Source of the DNA: JAKZSU01 sp047517485
GTDB taxonomy: Bacteria > Pseudomonadota > Alphaproteobacteria > UBA7887
DNA length: 13,252 nt
NCBI GenBank assembly: GCA_047517485.1
Contig: JAKZSU010000188.1
Coordinates: 1 to 13,252, forward strand
Direction: 5' to 3'
This document shows, in pieces, positions 7,135 through 13,252 of this stretch (positions are counted from its first letter, which is position 1; each line of letters begins with the position of its first letter). A program made the translations under genes and the position numbers. The notes below the pieces were generated by a model, which was not told where the DNA came from, did no database searches, and saw nothing but the letters and a program-made list of their open reading frames with translations.

Positions 7135-8058
7135 CTATTCGTCATTACCCGCGACGTGAAGTTTCAGCGCCGCGTAGATAAAATCGTTGACCGGCGTGGC
7201 GATACCCGCCGCGCGCCCGAGGCGCACTACCGCGCCGTGCAGCCAGTCGACCTCCAGCGGTTTGCCCATGGTCAGGTCGTGCAGCGTCGACGAGGTCATC
7301 GCCGGCGGTACCCGGTCGAAGAGAAACATCGGATCGGCGATGACGTCGTCGGGCATGGTCACCCCGCGCGCGTGCGCCAACGCGATCACTTCACGCGCCG
7401 CCGCCTCGAGCATGGCGCGGCACATCGGATCATCGCGGATCGGCCCGATCGGCGAGCGGCACACCGCAGTCATCCCGTTGTGCGGGCACAGCGCGGTGAA
7501 CTTGGTCCAGATCGCGGTGTCGATATCGCTTCTCAGTTCGACATCGATCCCAGCCGTTTCGCAAGCGAAACGAAAGGCTTCCGCGCGGGGGGTGGTGATG
7601 CCGTCGCGCTCGCCAAAAATCAGTTTCGCCAGCGGTATGGAATGGCGAATTTTCCCCGGTGCCTCGATCAGCGACAGGATGTAACAGGTCCCGCCGGCGA
7701 CCGGGTCGGCGCCGACGATCGCCGCCAGCCGATCCTCGTTCTCGACGCCGTTCTGCAAGCTGATCACCATCGTCTCGGGGCCGAGCATCTGCTTCGCCAA
7801 CGCGCCGGCGGCCTCGGTGCCATCGGCCTTGACGGTCACCAGAACCACGTCGATAGGGCCGATGCCACGCGCATCCGCTTGACACCGCACCGCCGGCAAT
7901 TCGATGTCTCCCGCCGGGCTGGCGATCGACAGGCCGCCGTGGCGCATCGCCTCGCCGTGCGGCCCGCGCTGGATGAACACCACCTGTTCGCCCGCCGCCT
8001 ACAGCCGCGCACCGAAATAGCCGCCGACCCCGCCGGCGCCGATCACCGCGATCTTCAT
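7135..8058 (-). pseudogene. panE: 2-dehydropantoate 2-reductase, interrupted by TAG at codon 20
   Basis: The enzyme would reduce ketopantoate to pantoate with NADPH in pantothenate and CoA synthesis. From the ATG at 8058 the frame reads MKIAVIGAGGVGGYFGARL, which contains the GxGxxG Rossmann motif, then hits TAG (8001-7999), and continues in the same frame with AAGEQVVFIQRG and a full-length family sequence to 7135. Intact downstream landmarks include VLVTVKADG, ISLQNGVENED, WTKFTALCPHNG and PLEVDWLHGAVV. Without the stop it would be 307 aa, normal for the family. A restart at the GTG at 7983 would give 282 aa lacking the nucleotide-binding loop, so it should be inactive. One C-to-T change (CAG to TAG) could explain the stop. 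Only this one lesion is seen, so it is either a recent mutation or a sequencing or assembly error. The start overlaps the acetyltransferase stop as ATGA. Confidence 0.85.
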
Positions 8059-8579
8059 GCCGCTTTCCTCCCCAGCATCACCAGGTCCCGCCCATCGACG
8101 CGGCGCACCGCCACGGTCGCGAATCCGAGCCTGTCATAAAACCTCAGGTTCCGCGCGCCCACCGCGGTCACCAAATGAACCGCCATCCCGACCCGCGTTG
8201 CGAAATTTTCGACCAGCACCGCGCCCACCCCCCGCCCGCGCGCGTCGGGATGAACATTGACATGCAAATGCGCCGGGTAGGCGTCATGGAATTCGGCGAA
8301 CGCGGCGTAGTAGGAAAGATCGTCGAACAGCCGCGCCGCGTCGCGCGAGGCGTCGCACCCGGTGAGATAGCCCAACACTCGGCCGCCTTCGTCGTACAGC
8401 AAACAGTATGCCGCCGCGTGCTCGAGATAATACCCGGTCCAGCGGCGAAAAAAATCGTCGCGCTCGGCCCCGCGCAAGGTTCCGCCGCTTGGCGATGACA
8501 GGAAAAAAATCCCCTCGATCGCCGAAATCAGCCCGGCCCTCTCCGCCACCGCGACATCGCTGAGCGCGCGGATCGCCAT
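8055..8579 (-). CDS. GNAT-family N-acetyltransferase
   Basis: This is a 174-aa protein with a GNAT acetyl-CoA domain. The key motif is HLHVNVHPDARGRGVGAVLV, containing the R-G-R-G-V-G pyrophosphate-binding loop, followed by GARNLRFYDRLGFATV, the usual motif-B pattern in which a tyrosine sits near the thioester. The N-terminal half carries the variable acceptor-binding part, including FFRRWTGYYLEHA. I place the start at the ATG at 8579, two nt after the TAG of glmS; the same frame stays open far upstream through glmS, but that part is a high-GC shadow. Its TGA overlaps the panE start as ATGA. The acceptor is unknown. The position after glmS suggests, but does not show, a link with amino sugars. 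Confidence 0.85.
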   Translation of the reverse strand: MAIRALSDVAVAERAGLISAIEGIFFLSSPSGGTLRGAERDDFFRRWTGYYLEHAAAYCLLYDEGGRVLGYLTGCDASRDAARLFDDLSYYAAFAEFHDAYPAHLHVNVHPDARGRGVGAVLVENFATRVGMAVHLVTAVGARNLRFYDRLGFATVAVRRVDGRDLVMLGRKAA

Positions 8580-8581
8580 TC

Positions 8582-10405
8582 CTATTCGACGGTGACCGAT
8601 TTCGCGAGATTGCGCGGCTGGTCGATGTCGGTGCCTTTGCATACTGCCACATGATAGGCGAGCAATTGCACCGGCAATGCGTAGAGGATCGGCGCGACCA
8701 GGGCGTCGACCTCGGGCAGGATCACGCAATCGGTGGCGCGATCGCCCAGGCGGGCGACACCGGCGGCGTCGCTGATAACGATCACATCGCCGCCGCGCGC
8801 CGCGACTTCCTCGACGTTCGACGCGGTCTTGTCGAACAGCGCGTCGCTCGGCGCGATGACGATCACCGGCACCCCATCGTCGATCAACGCGATCGGCCCG
8901 TGCTTGAGCTCGCCGGCGGCGTACGCTTCGGCATGGATGTAGGAAATTTCCTTGAGCTTCAGCGCGCCCTCCATGGCGATCGCGAATGAGGTTCCGCGGC
9001 CGATATACAGCACGTCGCGCACGCGGTGCACCCGTTCGGCGATCTGGCGCAGTTGGTCGTCGTGATTGAGCACCTCGGCGGCGCGCCCCGGCACCTCGAG
9101 CAGCGCGCTGGCGAGCCGGTTCTCGTCGTCGGCCGACACCGTTCCGCGCGCCCGGCCACAGGCGATCGCCAGGCAGGCAAGCGTCGCCAACTGGGTGGTG
9201 AACGCCTTGGTCGACGCCACCCCGATCTCGGGCCCGGCCAAGGTATAGAGCACCGCGTCGGCGTCGCGCGCCATGGTCGATTCGGGAACATTGACCAGCG
9301 CCAGCGCCGGCTGCCCCTGGGCCATGACGTGGCGCATCGCCGCCAATGTGTCGGCGGTCTCCCCCGATTGCGAGATGAACAGACCAAGCGTGCCGGCGAC
9401 TCCCGGGGCGTCGCGATAGCGAAATTCCGAGGCCACGTCCAAGTCGACCGGCAGCCGGGCGAAGCGTTCGAACCAATAGCGCGCCACCAAGCCGGCATAA
9501 TAGGAGGTCCCGCAAGCGACGATCGAAAGCCGTTCAACCGCGCCGAAATCGATCTCGATCTCGGGCAGGACAATGCGCCGCTCCGCCGGATTGAAGAAGC
9601 TGCGCAAGGTATCGCCGATCACCGTCGGTTGCTCATAGATCTCCTTGTGCATGAAATGATCATGGTTGCCCTTGCCGATCGCCGCCCCGGTCAGCGACGT
9701 CTCGCGAACCTCACGGCTCACCTCCGCGCCATCGCGGTCATAGACAGTTGCGCCGGCGCGGGTGATCTCGGCCCAGTCGCCTTCCTCGAGATAGCAGATC
9801 CGCCGGGTCAGCGGCGCCAGCGCCAACGCGTCGGAGCCGAGGTACATCTCGCCGTCGCCATAACCGATGGCGAGCGGGCTGCCGAGCCGGGCGGCGATCA
9901 ACAGATCGTCATGCCCGGCGAACAAGATCGCCAGCGCGAACGCCCCCTGGACTTCGCCCAGCATACGATGCGTCGCTTGGCGCGGGGTCAGGCCCTCGTC
10001 GAGCCCTTGGGTTACCAGATGAACCACGACCTCGGTATCGGTTTCGGTTACGAACCGGTGCCCACCGTCGCGCAACTGCTCACGCAAGGCCTGAAAATTC
10101 TCGATAATGCCATTGTGGACCACCGCCACCCGCTCGCTCGCATGCGGATGCGCGTTGGTGGTCGTTGGCATGCCATGCGTCGCCCATCGAGTATGGCCGA
10201 TGCCAACGATCCCGGGCAATGGGTCGCTGGCCACCAGCGCGGCGAGCCGATCGAGCTTGCCCTCGGCGCGGCGGCGCGCAATGCGGCCGTCGATCAGGGT
10301 GGCGAGCCCGGCGGAATCATAACCGCGATACTCCAGCCTGCGGAGCCCGTCGAGGAGCAGCGGGGTCGCCTCGCCCTGGCCGAGGACGCCAATGATGCCA
10401 CACAT
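8582..10405 (-). CDS. glmS: Glutamine-fructose-6-phosphate aminotransferase (isomerizing)
   Basis: GlmS makes glucosamine-6-phosphate from fructose-6-phosphate and glutamine, the committed step to UDP-GlcNAc. It is 607 aa, the standard length. The N-terminus MCGIIGVLGQ places the catalytic cysteine second, exposed after removal of the first methionine, and the glutaminase domain continues with RRLEYRGYDSAGLA and GHTRWATHG. Two sugar-isomerase domains follow: ACGTSYYAGLVARYWFER and SQSGETADTLAAMRHV in the first, and LYIGRGTSFAIAMEGALKLK in the second. The C-terminus NLAKSVTVE is the conserved active-site tail. It starts 6 bp after the glmU stop and is followed at 2 bp by the acetyltransferase, so the genes are co-transcribed. 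No glmS ribozyme is possible in the 6-bp leader. Confidence 0.97.
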   Translation of the reverse strand: MCGIIGVLGQGEATPLLLDGLRRLEYRGYDSAGLATLIDGRIARRRAEGKLDRLAALVASDPLPGIVGIGHTRWATHGMPTTTNAHPHASERVAVVHNGIIENFQALREQLRDGGHRFVTETDTEVVVHLVTQGLDEGLTPRQATHRMLGEVQGAFALAILFAGHDDLLIAARLGSPLAIGYGDGEMYLGSDALALAPLTRRICYLEEGDWAEITRAGATVYDRDGAEVSREVRETSLTGAAIGKGNHDHFMHKEIYEQPTVIGDTLRSFFNPAERRIVLPEIEIDFGAVERLSIVACGTSYYAGLVARYWFERFARLPVDLDVASEFRYRDAPGVAGTLGLFISQSGETADTLAAMRHVMAQGQPALALVNVPESTMARDADAVLYTLAGPEIGVASTKAFTTQLATLACLAIACGRARGTVSADDENRLASALLEVPGRAAEVLNHDDQLRQIAERVHRVRDVLYIGRGTSFAIAMEGALKLKEISYIHAEAYAAGELKHGPIALIDDGVPVIVIAPSDALFDKTASNVEEVAARGGDVIVISDAAGVARLGDRATDCVILPEVDALVAPILYALPVQLLAYHVAVCKGTDIDQPRNLAKSVTVE

Positions 10406-10411
10406 CGGGCG

Positions 10412-11776
10412 TCAGCCCCCGTCCCGACCCTGGCGACGCTTATCGCGAAACCGCTTGGCGCCGTCGGGCCGGTTTTGCTGTTCCGCCCGGGTCACCGCCA
10501 GGTCGTCCGCCGCGACATTCTCGCCGATCGTGCTGCCAGCGCCGACAATCGCGCCGGCGCCGACGGAAACCGGTGCGACCAAGGCGGTGTTGGAGCCGAT
10601 AAACGCTCCGGCGCCGATATCGGTGTGGCTTTTGGTGAAGCCGTCGTAATTGCAGGTGATCGTTCCGGCACCGATATTGGCGCCCGCGCCGATCCGCGCG
10701 TCGCCGATATAGCTCAAATGGCTGATCTTCGCACCGGCCTCGACATCCGCCGCCTTGACCTCGACGAAGTTGCCGATCCGCGCGCCCTCGCCGACCATTG
10801 TGCCGGGTCGCAGCCGCGCGAACGGGCCAATTTGCGCGCCGGTGGCGATCTCGACACCCTCGAGATGCGAGAACGCACGGATTTCGACGCCGCCTCGCAC
10901 CGTCACGCCGGGGCCGAACACCACGTTGGGTCCCACCGTCACATCCTCGCCGAACACCGTGTCATGGCTCAGCCAGACGGTGTCGGGGTCGGTCAACGTC
11001 ACCCCGCCCAGCATCGCCCGGGCGCGCATCTGGCGCTGCAGGAAGGCTTCGGCCTCGGCCAATTCGATGCGGTCGTTAATCCCAAGCAGTTCCTCGACCG
11101 GCGCCTCGACATAGACCGTGGGGCGTCCGGCGTCACCCGCCAGCCCGACCAGGTCGGTGAGATAAAATTCGCCCTTGGCATTGTCGTTCGTCAGCCGCGG
11201 CAGCAAATTGCCGAGGACCTCCGACTCGATCGCCATCACCCCCGAATTACACAGCGTCTCCGCGCGTTCGGCATCGTTGGCGTCGCGCGCCTCGACAATG
11301 CGCTCGACGATCCCGTCGTCGGCGGTGATCAAACGGCCATAGTCGCCGGGCTCGTCGGGGCGAAACCCGAGCACCGCGATCGCCGGATCAGGCGCGCCGT
11401 GTCGCGCCGCCAACACCGCGTCGAGCGTCGCTTGGCCGAGCAGCGGCGTGTCGCCATAGAGCACCAAAACATCGCCGCGAAAGCCGTCGAGCGCCGCCGC
11501 CGCCCGTTGCACCGCGTGGCCGGTCCCCAAACGCTGCTCTTGGACCACCGTCGGTCGTGGCGCGACGAGGTCGGCCAAATCCTCCATGTCCGGGCCCAAC
11601 ACGACAACGGTCGGGTCCGCCCCTAGTCGGTCGGCGGACTCGAGAACCTGGGCGATCATCGGTCGCCCGGCGAGCGGATGCATCACCTTCGGCAAGGCCG
11701 ACTTCATGCGCACGCCCTTGCCGGCGGCGAGTACCACTACCGCGAGGGGTGAATCGGGCGGCTGGCGGTCAGCCAT
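10412..11776 (-). CDS. glmU: Bifunctional GlmU: GlcN-1-P acetyltransferase / GlcNAc-1-P uridyltransferase
   Basis: GlmU acetylates glucosamine-1-phosphate and then forms UDP-GlcNAc, the precursor of peptidoglycan and lipid A. It is 454 aa, as usual. The N-terminal nucleotidyltransferase domain shows VVLAAGKGVRMKSALPKVMH; the threonine usual in GKGTRM is valine here. Next come EQRLGTGHAVQ and VLYGDTPLL. From about residue 250 the sequence becomes hexapeptide repeats of a left-handed beta-helix (for example IGAGANIGAGTITCNYDG and IGAGAFIGSNTALVAPVSVG), the acetyltransferase domain. The ATG at 11776 has AGGAAG six nt upstream. It is the first gene of the operon and divergent from gph. Confidence 0.97.
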   Translation of the reverse strand: MADRQPPDSPLAVVVLAAGKGVRMKSALPKVMHPLAGRPMIAQVLESADRLGADPTVVVLGPDMEDLADLVAPRPTVVQEQRLGTGHAVQRAAAALDGFRGDVLVLYGDTPLLGQATLDAVLAARHGAPDPAIAVLGFRPDEPGDYGRLITADDGIVERIVEARDANDAERAETLCNSGVMAIESEVLGNLLPRLTNDNAKGEFYLTDLVGLAGDAGRPTVYVEAPVEELLGINDRIELAEAEAFLQRQMRARAMLGGVTLTDPDTVWLSHDTVFGEDVTVGPNVVFGPGVTVRGGVEIRAFSHLEGVEIATGAQIGPFARLRPGTMVGEGARIGNFVEVKAADVEAGAKISHLSYIGDARIGAGANIGAGTITCNYDGFTKSHTDIGAGAFIGSNTALVAPVSVGAGAIVGAGSTIGENVAADDLAVTRAEQQNRPDGAKRFRDKRRQGRDGG

Positions 11777-11859
11777 AGGTATCTTCCTGGATCATCATTA
11801 GACGGGTATATAAGTGCGCGTTTCGAATTGCCAACCTTATGCGATCACGCCGAGATTTC
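11777..11859. promoter_or_regulatory. Divergent promoter region glmU / gph
   Basis: This short region should drive both glmU (minus) and gph (plus). TATATAA at 11807-11813 is the only AT-rich block and could be a -10 element; being nearly palindromic it could serve either strand, as TATATAA on the plus strand or TTATATA on the minus. AGGAAG at 11788-11783 (minus) is the glmU ribosome binding site. A convincing -35 was not found for either direction. Confidence 0.4.
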
Positions 11860-12555
11860 ATGCCGATACCGCATCTCACCGGACCGATCATATTCGATCT
11901 CGACGGTACCTTGGTCGACAGCGCCCCTGACCTCACAGAGGCGCTCAATCGCGTCCTCATTGAGCAAGACTTACCGACGGTCACCGCCGCCTCGGTGCGT
12001 CACATGGTGGGCGACGGCGCGGTGAAAATGATCGAACGCGGTTTCGCGGCGGCGGGCAAGCGCTTCGACGGCGCCCTCCCCGATCAGCTGCGCCAGTCGT
12101 TCCTCGACCATTACGCCGACTGCCTGATCGACCAAACCCGGCCCTATCCGGGGGTTATCGAGGCGCTCGAACGATTCTCGGCGGCCGGGCGGCGGATGGC
12201 GGTGTGTACCAACAAGCCGATCGCCATGAGCGAGGTGGTGCTCGCCGAGCTCGGCTTGGCGCGCTTCTTCGACACCGTCTTGGGCGGCGATAGCCTGGCG
12301 GTCCACAAGCCCGATCCGGCGCACCTTCACGCCGCGATCGAAGGCGCCGGCGGCCAAGCGCCGCGCGCCGTCATGGTCGGCGACAGCGCCACCGACGTCG
12401 CCGCCGCGCGCAATGTCGGCGTGCCGGTGGTGGTGGTCAGTTTCGGCTACACCCGAATCGCTCCCCACGACCTCGGCGCCGACGCGGTAATCGATCATTT
12501 CGATGAATTGATTCCGGCGCTGGCGGCATTGGCGGAGAAGCCAGAAAATTCGTAA
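11860..12555 (+). CDS. gph: Phosphoglycolate phosphatase (HAD family)
   Basis: This HAD-superfamily phosphatase is expected to remove phosphate from 2-phosphoglycolate formed during DNA repair or oxygenase activity. All four HAD motifs are visible: FDLDGTLVD with nucleophile D13 and acid D15, CTNKP (motif II), the lysine in LAVHKPDP (motif III) and MVGDSATDVAAARN (motif IV acidic residues). The cap domain lies between motifs I and II. I prefer the ATG at 11860 (231 aa) because a weak GAG lies just before it; the ATG at 11839 would add seven residues and has no ribosome binding site. Its position divergent from glmU is common in alphaproteobacteria. Another sugar phosphatase of the same subfamily remains possible. 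Confidence 0.9.
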   Translation: MPIPHLTGPIIFDLDGTLVDSAPDLTEALNRVLIEQDLPTVTAASVRHMVGDGAVKMIERGFAAAGKRFDGALPDQLRQSFLDHYADCLIDQTRPYPGVIEALERFSAAGRRMAVCTNKPIAMSEVVLAELGLARFFDTVLGGDSLAVHKPDPAHLHAAIEGAGGQAPRAVMVGDSATDVAAARNVGVPVVVVSFGYTRIAPHDLGADAVIDHFDELIPALAALAEKPENS

Positions 12556-12572
12556 ATTCGTGTTGATTACCG

Positions 12573-13214
12573 CTATCGCTTAGGTTTCTTTGCTGGCTTT
12601 ACCAAATTGGCTTCCAAAGCCGCGCTACGAATTGCGCGGGTCAATTTGCCGACGGTCGTAGAGGGCGGACCATAGGGTGAACCTTCGGCAACTCGCCGAG
12701 CCAATTGCGCTTCACTTCTTTTCTCCGCCGCCTCTACCCGCTCAACAATTTCCGCACAGTTTGGCATCTTCGCACGCCTGGGATCATATTCCGGTCGAAG
12801 CTTTTGAAAGTGAATCTGTACAGAGCGGCGCCCGTCGGGTTTGTTGTAGTCCTGCTCATGAAGAATGAGCCACACCTCAAAGCATGGATTGGAACGCGCG
12901 ACTCCGATACCGGCTTGATCACAAAGCAAGACTGCTTCGTCATGGCGAGGATGGTCGTCGCGATCGAACACGGCCCAGACTTGATCGCCCTCCTCGAATG
13001 AGTTTTGCGCTTTGCGGCTTCGCCGAGCTAATCCTAACGACCGCGCCTTTTTTACAGCCGCGCTGGCCACTGTATAAGGGACGCCGACACCACCGATTGT
13101 CGTTACCCGGGATTCCCCAATTGGCTCTCCCAGGTTGGCGATGATGGTAACAGGATGCGCTTCCCACGGCGACTCCGGCAGTAAACCGGCGCGCCAAAAC
13201 GGGCCCCGCTCCAT
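12573..13214 (-). CDS. RloB-like protein, N-terminus missing, diverged or outside the window
   Basis: From the ATG at 13214 this is 213 aa, but the frame is open to the right edge, so the true start may lie outside. The body fits the RloB family: TTIGGVGVPYTVASAAVKKA, DQVWAVFDRDDHP (a D-x-D-x-H-like acidic motif), GIGVARSNPCFEVWLILH and a basic C-terminal helix region. RloB proteins usually begin with a motif like EGxxTEPxYF about 20 residues before the GG(A/V)GVPYT block. Here that place reads PVTIIANLGEPIGESRV and lacks it. In a Toprim-like reading of the family, that motif would supply the catalytic glutamate, so the protein may be inactive or start with a replaced segment. RloB is known from restriction-modification and other defence-associated loci, often with the ATPase RloA. 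Only 17 bp separate its stop from the convergent gph stop. Its biochemical role is not established. Confidence 0.65.
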   Translation of the reverse strand: MERGPFWRAGLLPESPWEAHPVTIIANLGEPIGESRVTTIGGVGVPYTVASAAVKKARSLGLARRSRKAQNSFEEGDQVWAVFDRDDHPRHDEAVLLCDQAGIGVARSNPCFEVWLILHEQDYNKPDGRRSVQIHFQKLRPEYDPRRAKMPNCAEIVERVEAAEKRSEAQLARRVAEGSPYGPPSTTVGKLTRAIRSAALEANLVKPAKKPKR

Positions 13215-13252
13215 ATCTACCTGATTTGGAGACGGGAATCGCTGTCCAGGCG

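Noticed and set aside
7135..8058. Stop-codon readthrough or amber recoding to make full PanE
   Set aside because: Several genes in the window use TAG as their normal stop, and no recoding signal or suppressor tRNA is seen here; a mutation or sequence error is simpler.
8580..9515. A long N-terminal extension of the acetyltransferase frame through glmS
   Set aside because: The extension is arginine-rich, lies entirely within glmS in another frame, and the GNAT domain is complete from the ATG at 8579.
9026..11626. An 866-codon plus-strand ORF antisense to glmS and glmU
   Set aside because: It mirrors the codon bias of two well-supported GC-rich genes, spans their junction, and its translation is rich in R, G, A and H with no recognisable domain. 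It is a shadow frame.

Overview
The window looks like chromosomal DNA of an alphaproteobacterium, most likely of Rhodospirillales type. The basis is a gph gene divergent from a glmU-glmS operon, high GC in those core genes, and alphaproteobacterial-looking protein sequences; no rRNA or other phylogenetic marker is present, so this is inference. I found no tRNA, rRNA or CRISPR array.

Layout from left to right. (1) About 6-662, minus strand: a group II intron ribozyme with a canonical 34-nt domain V and a domain VI hairpin with a branch-point A, but no reverse transcriptase ORF. The gap after it (663-911) holds at most a degenerate fragment. (2) 912-6949, minus strand: a five-gene operon-like block. 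Read in transcription order it is a phosphonate-monoester-hydrolase-like sulfatase, a possible unlisted small ORF, a Tat-exported substrate-binding protein, an ABC ATPase and two permeases. The importer is of the polyamine/opine/phosphonate type. The genes overlap or nearly touch at three of their junctions. (3) 7135-11776, minus strand: glmU, glmS, a GNAT acetyltransferase and a ketopantoate reductase gene, packed with 6-bp, 2-bp and -4-bp spacing. The last gene (panE) has an in-frame TAG at codon 20 and is probably a pseudogene. (4) 11860-12555, plus strand: gph, phosphoglycolate phosphatase, divergent from glmU. (5) 12573-13214, minus strand: an RloB-like protein whose N-terminal acidic motif is not visible and whose frame runs open to the window edge.

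Functionally, the glm block supplies UDP-GlcNAc for the cell envelope: GlmS makes glucosamine-6-phosphate, and GlmU acetylates glucosamine-1-phosphate and adds UMP. The left block looks like an uptake-and-hydrolysis cassette. The importer would bring in a small amino- or phosphonate-type compound, and the cytosolic formylglycine-dependent hydrolase would cleave a phosphonate, phosphate or sulfate ester. That substrate link is inferred from gene order and family membership. By eye, the left block, the intron and the RloB gene are less GC-rich than the glm/gph genes. This fits accessory DNA flanking a conserved core, but I did not compute it.
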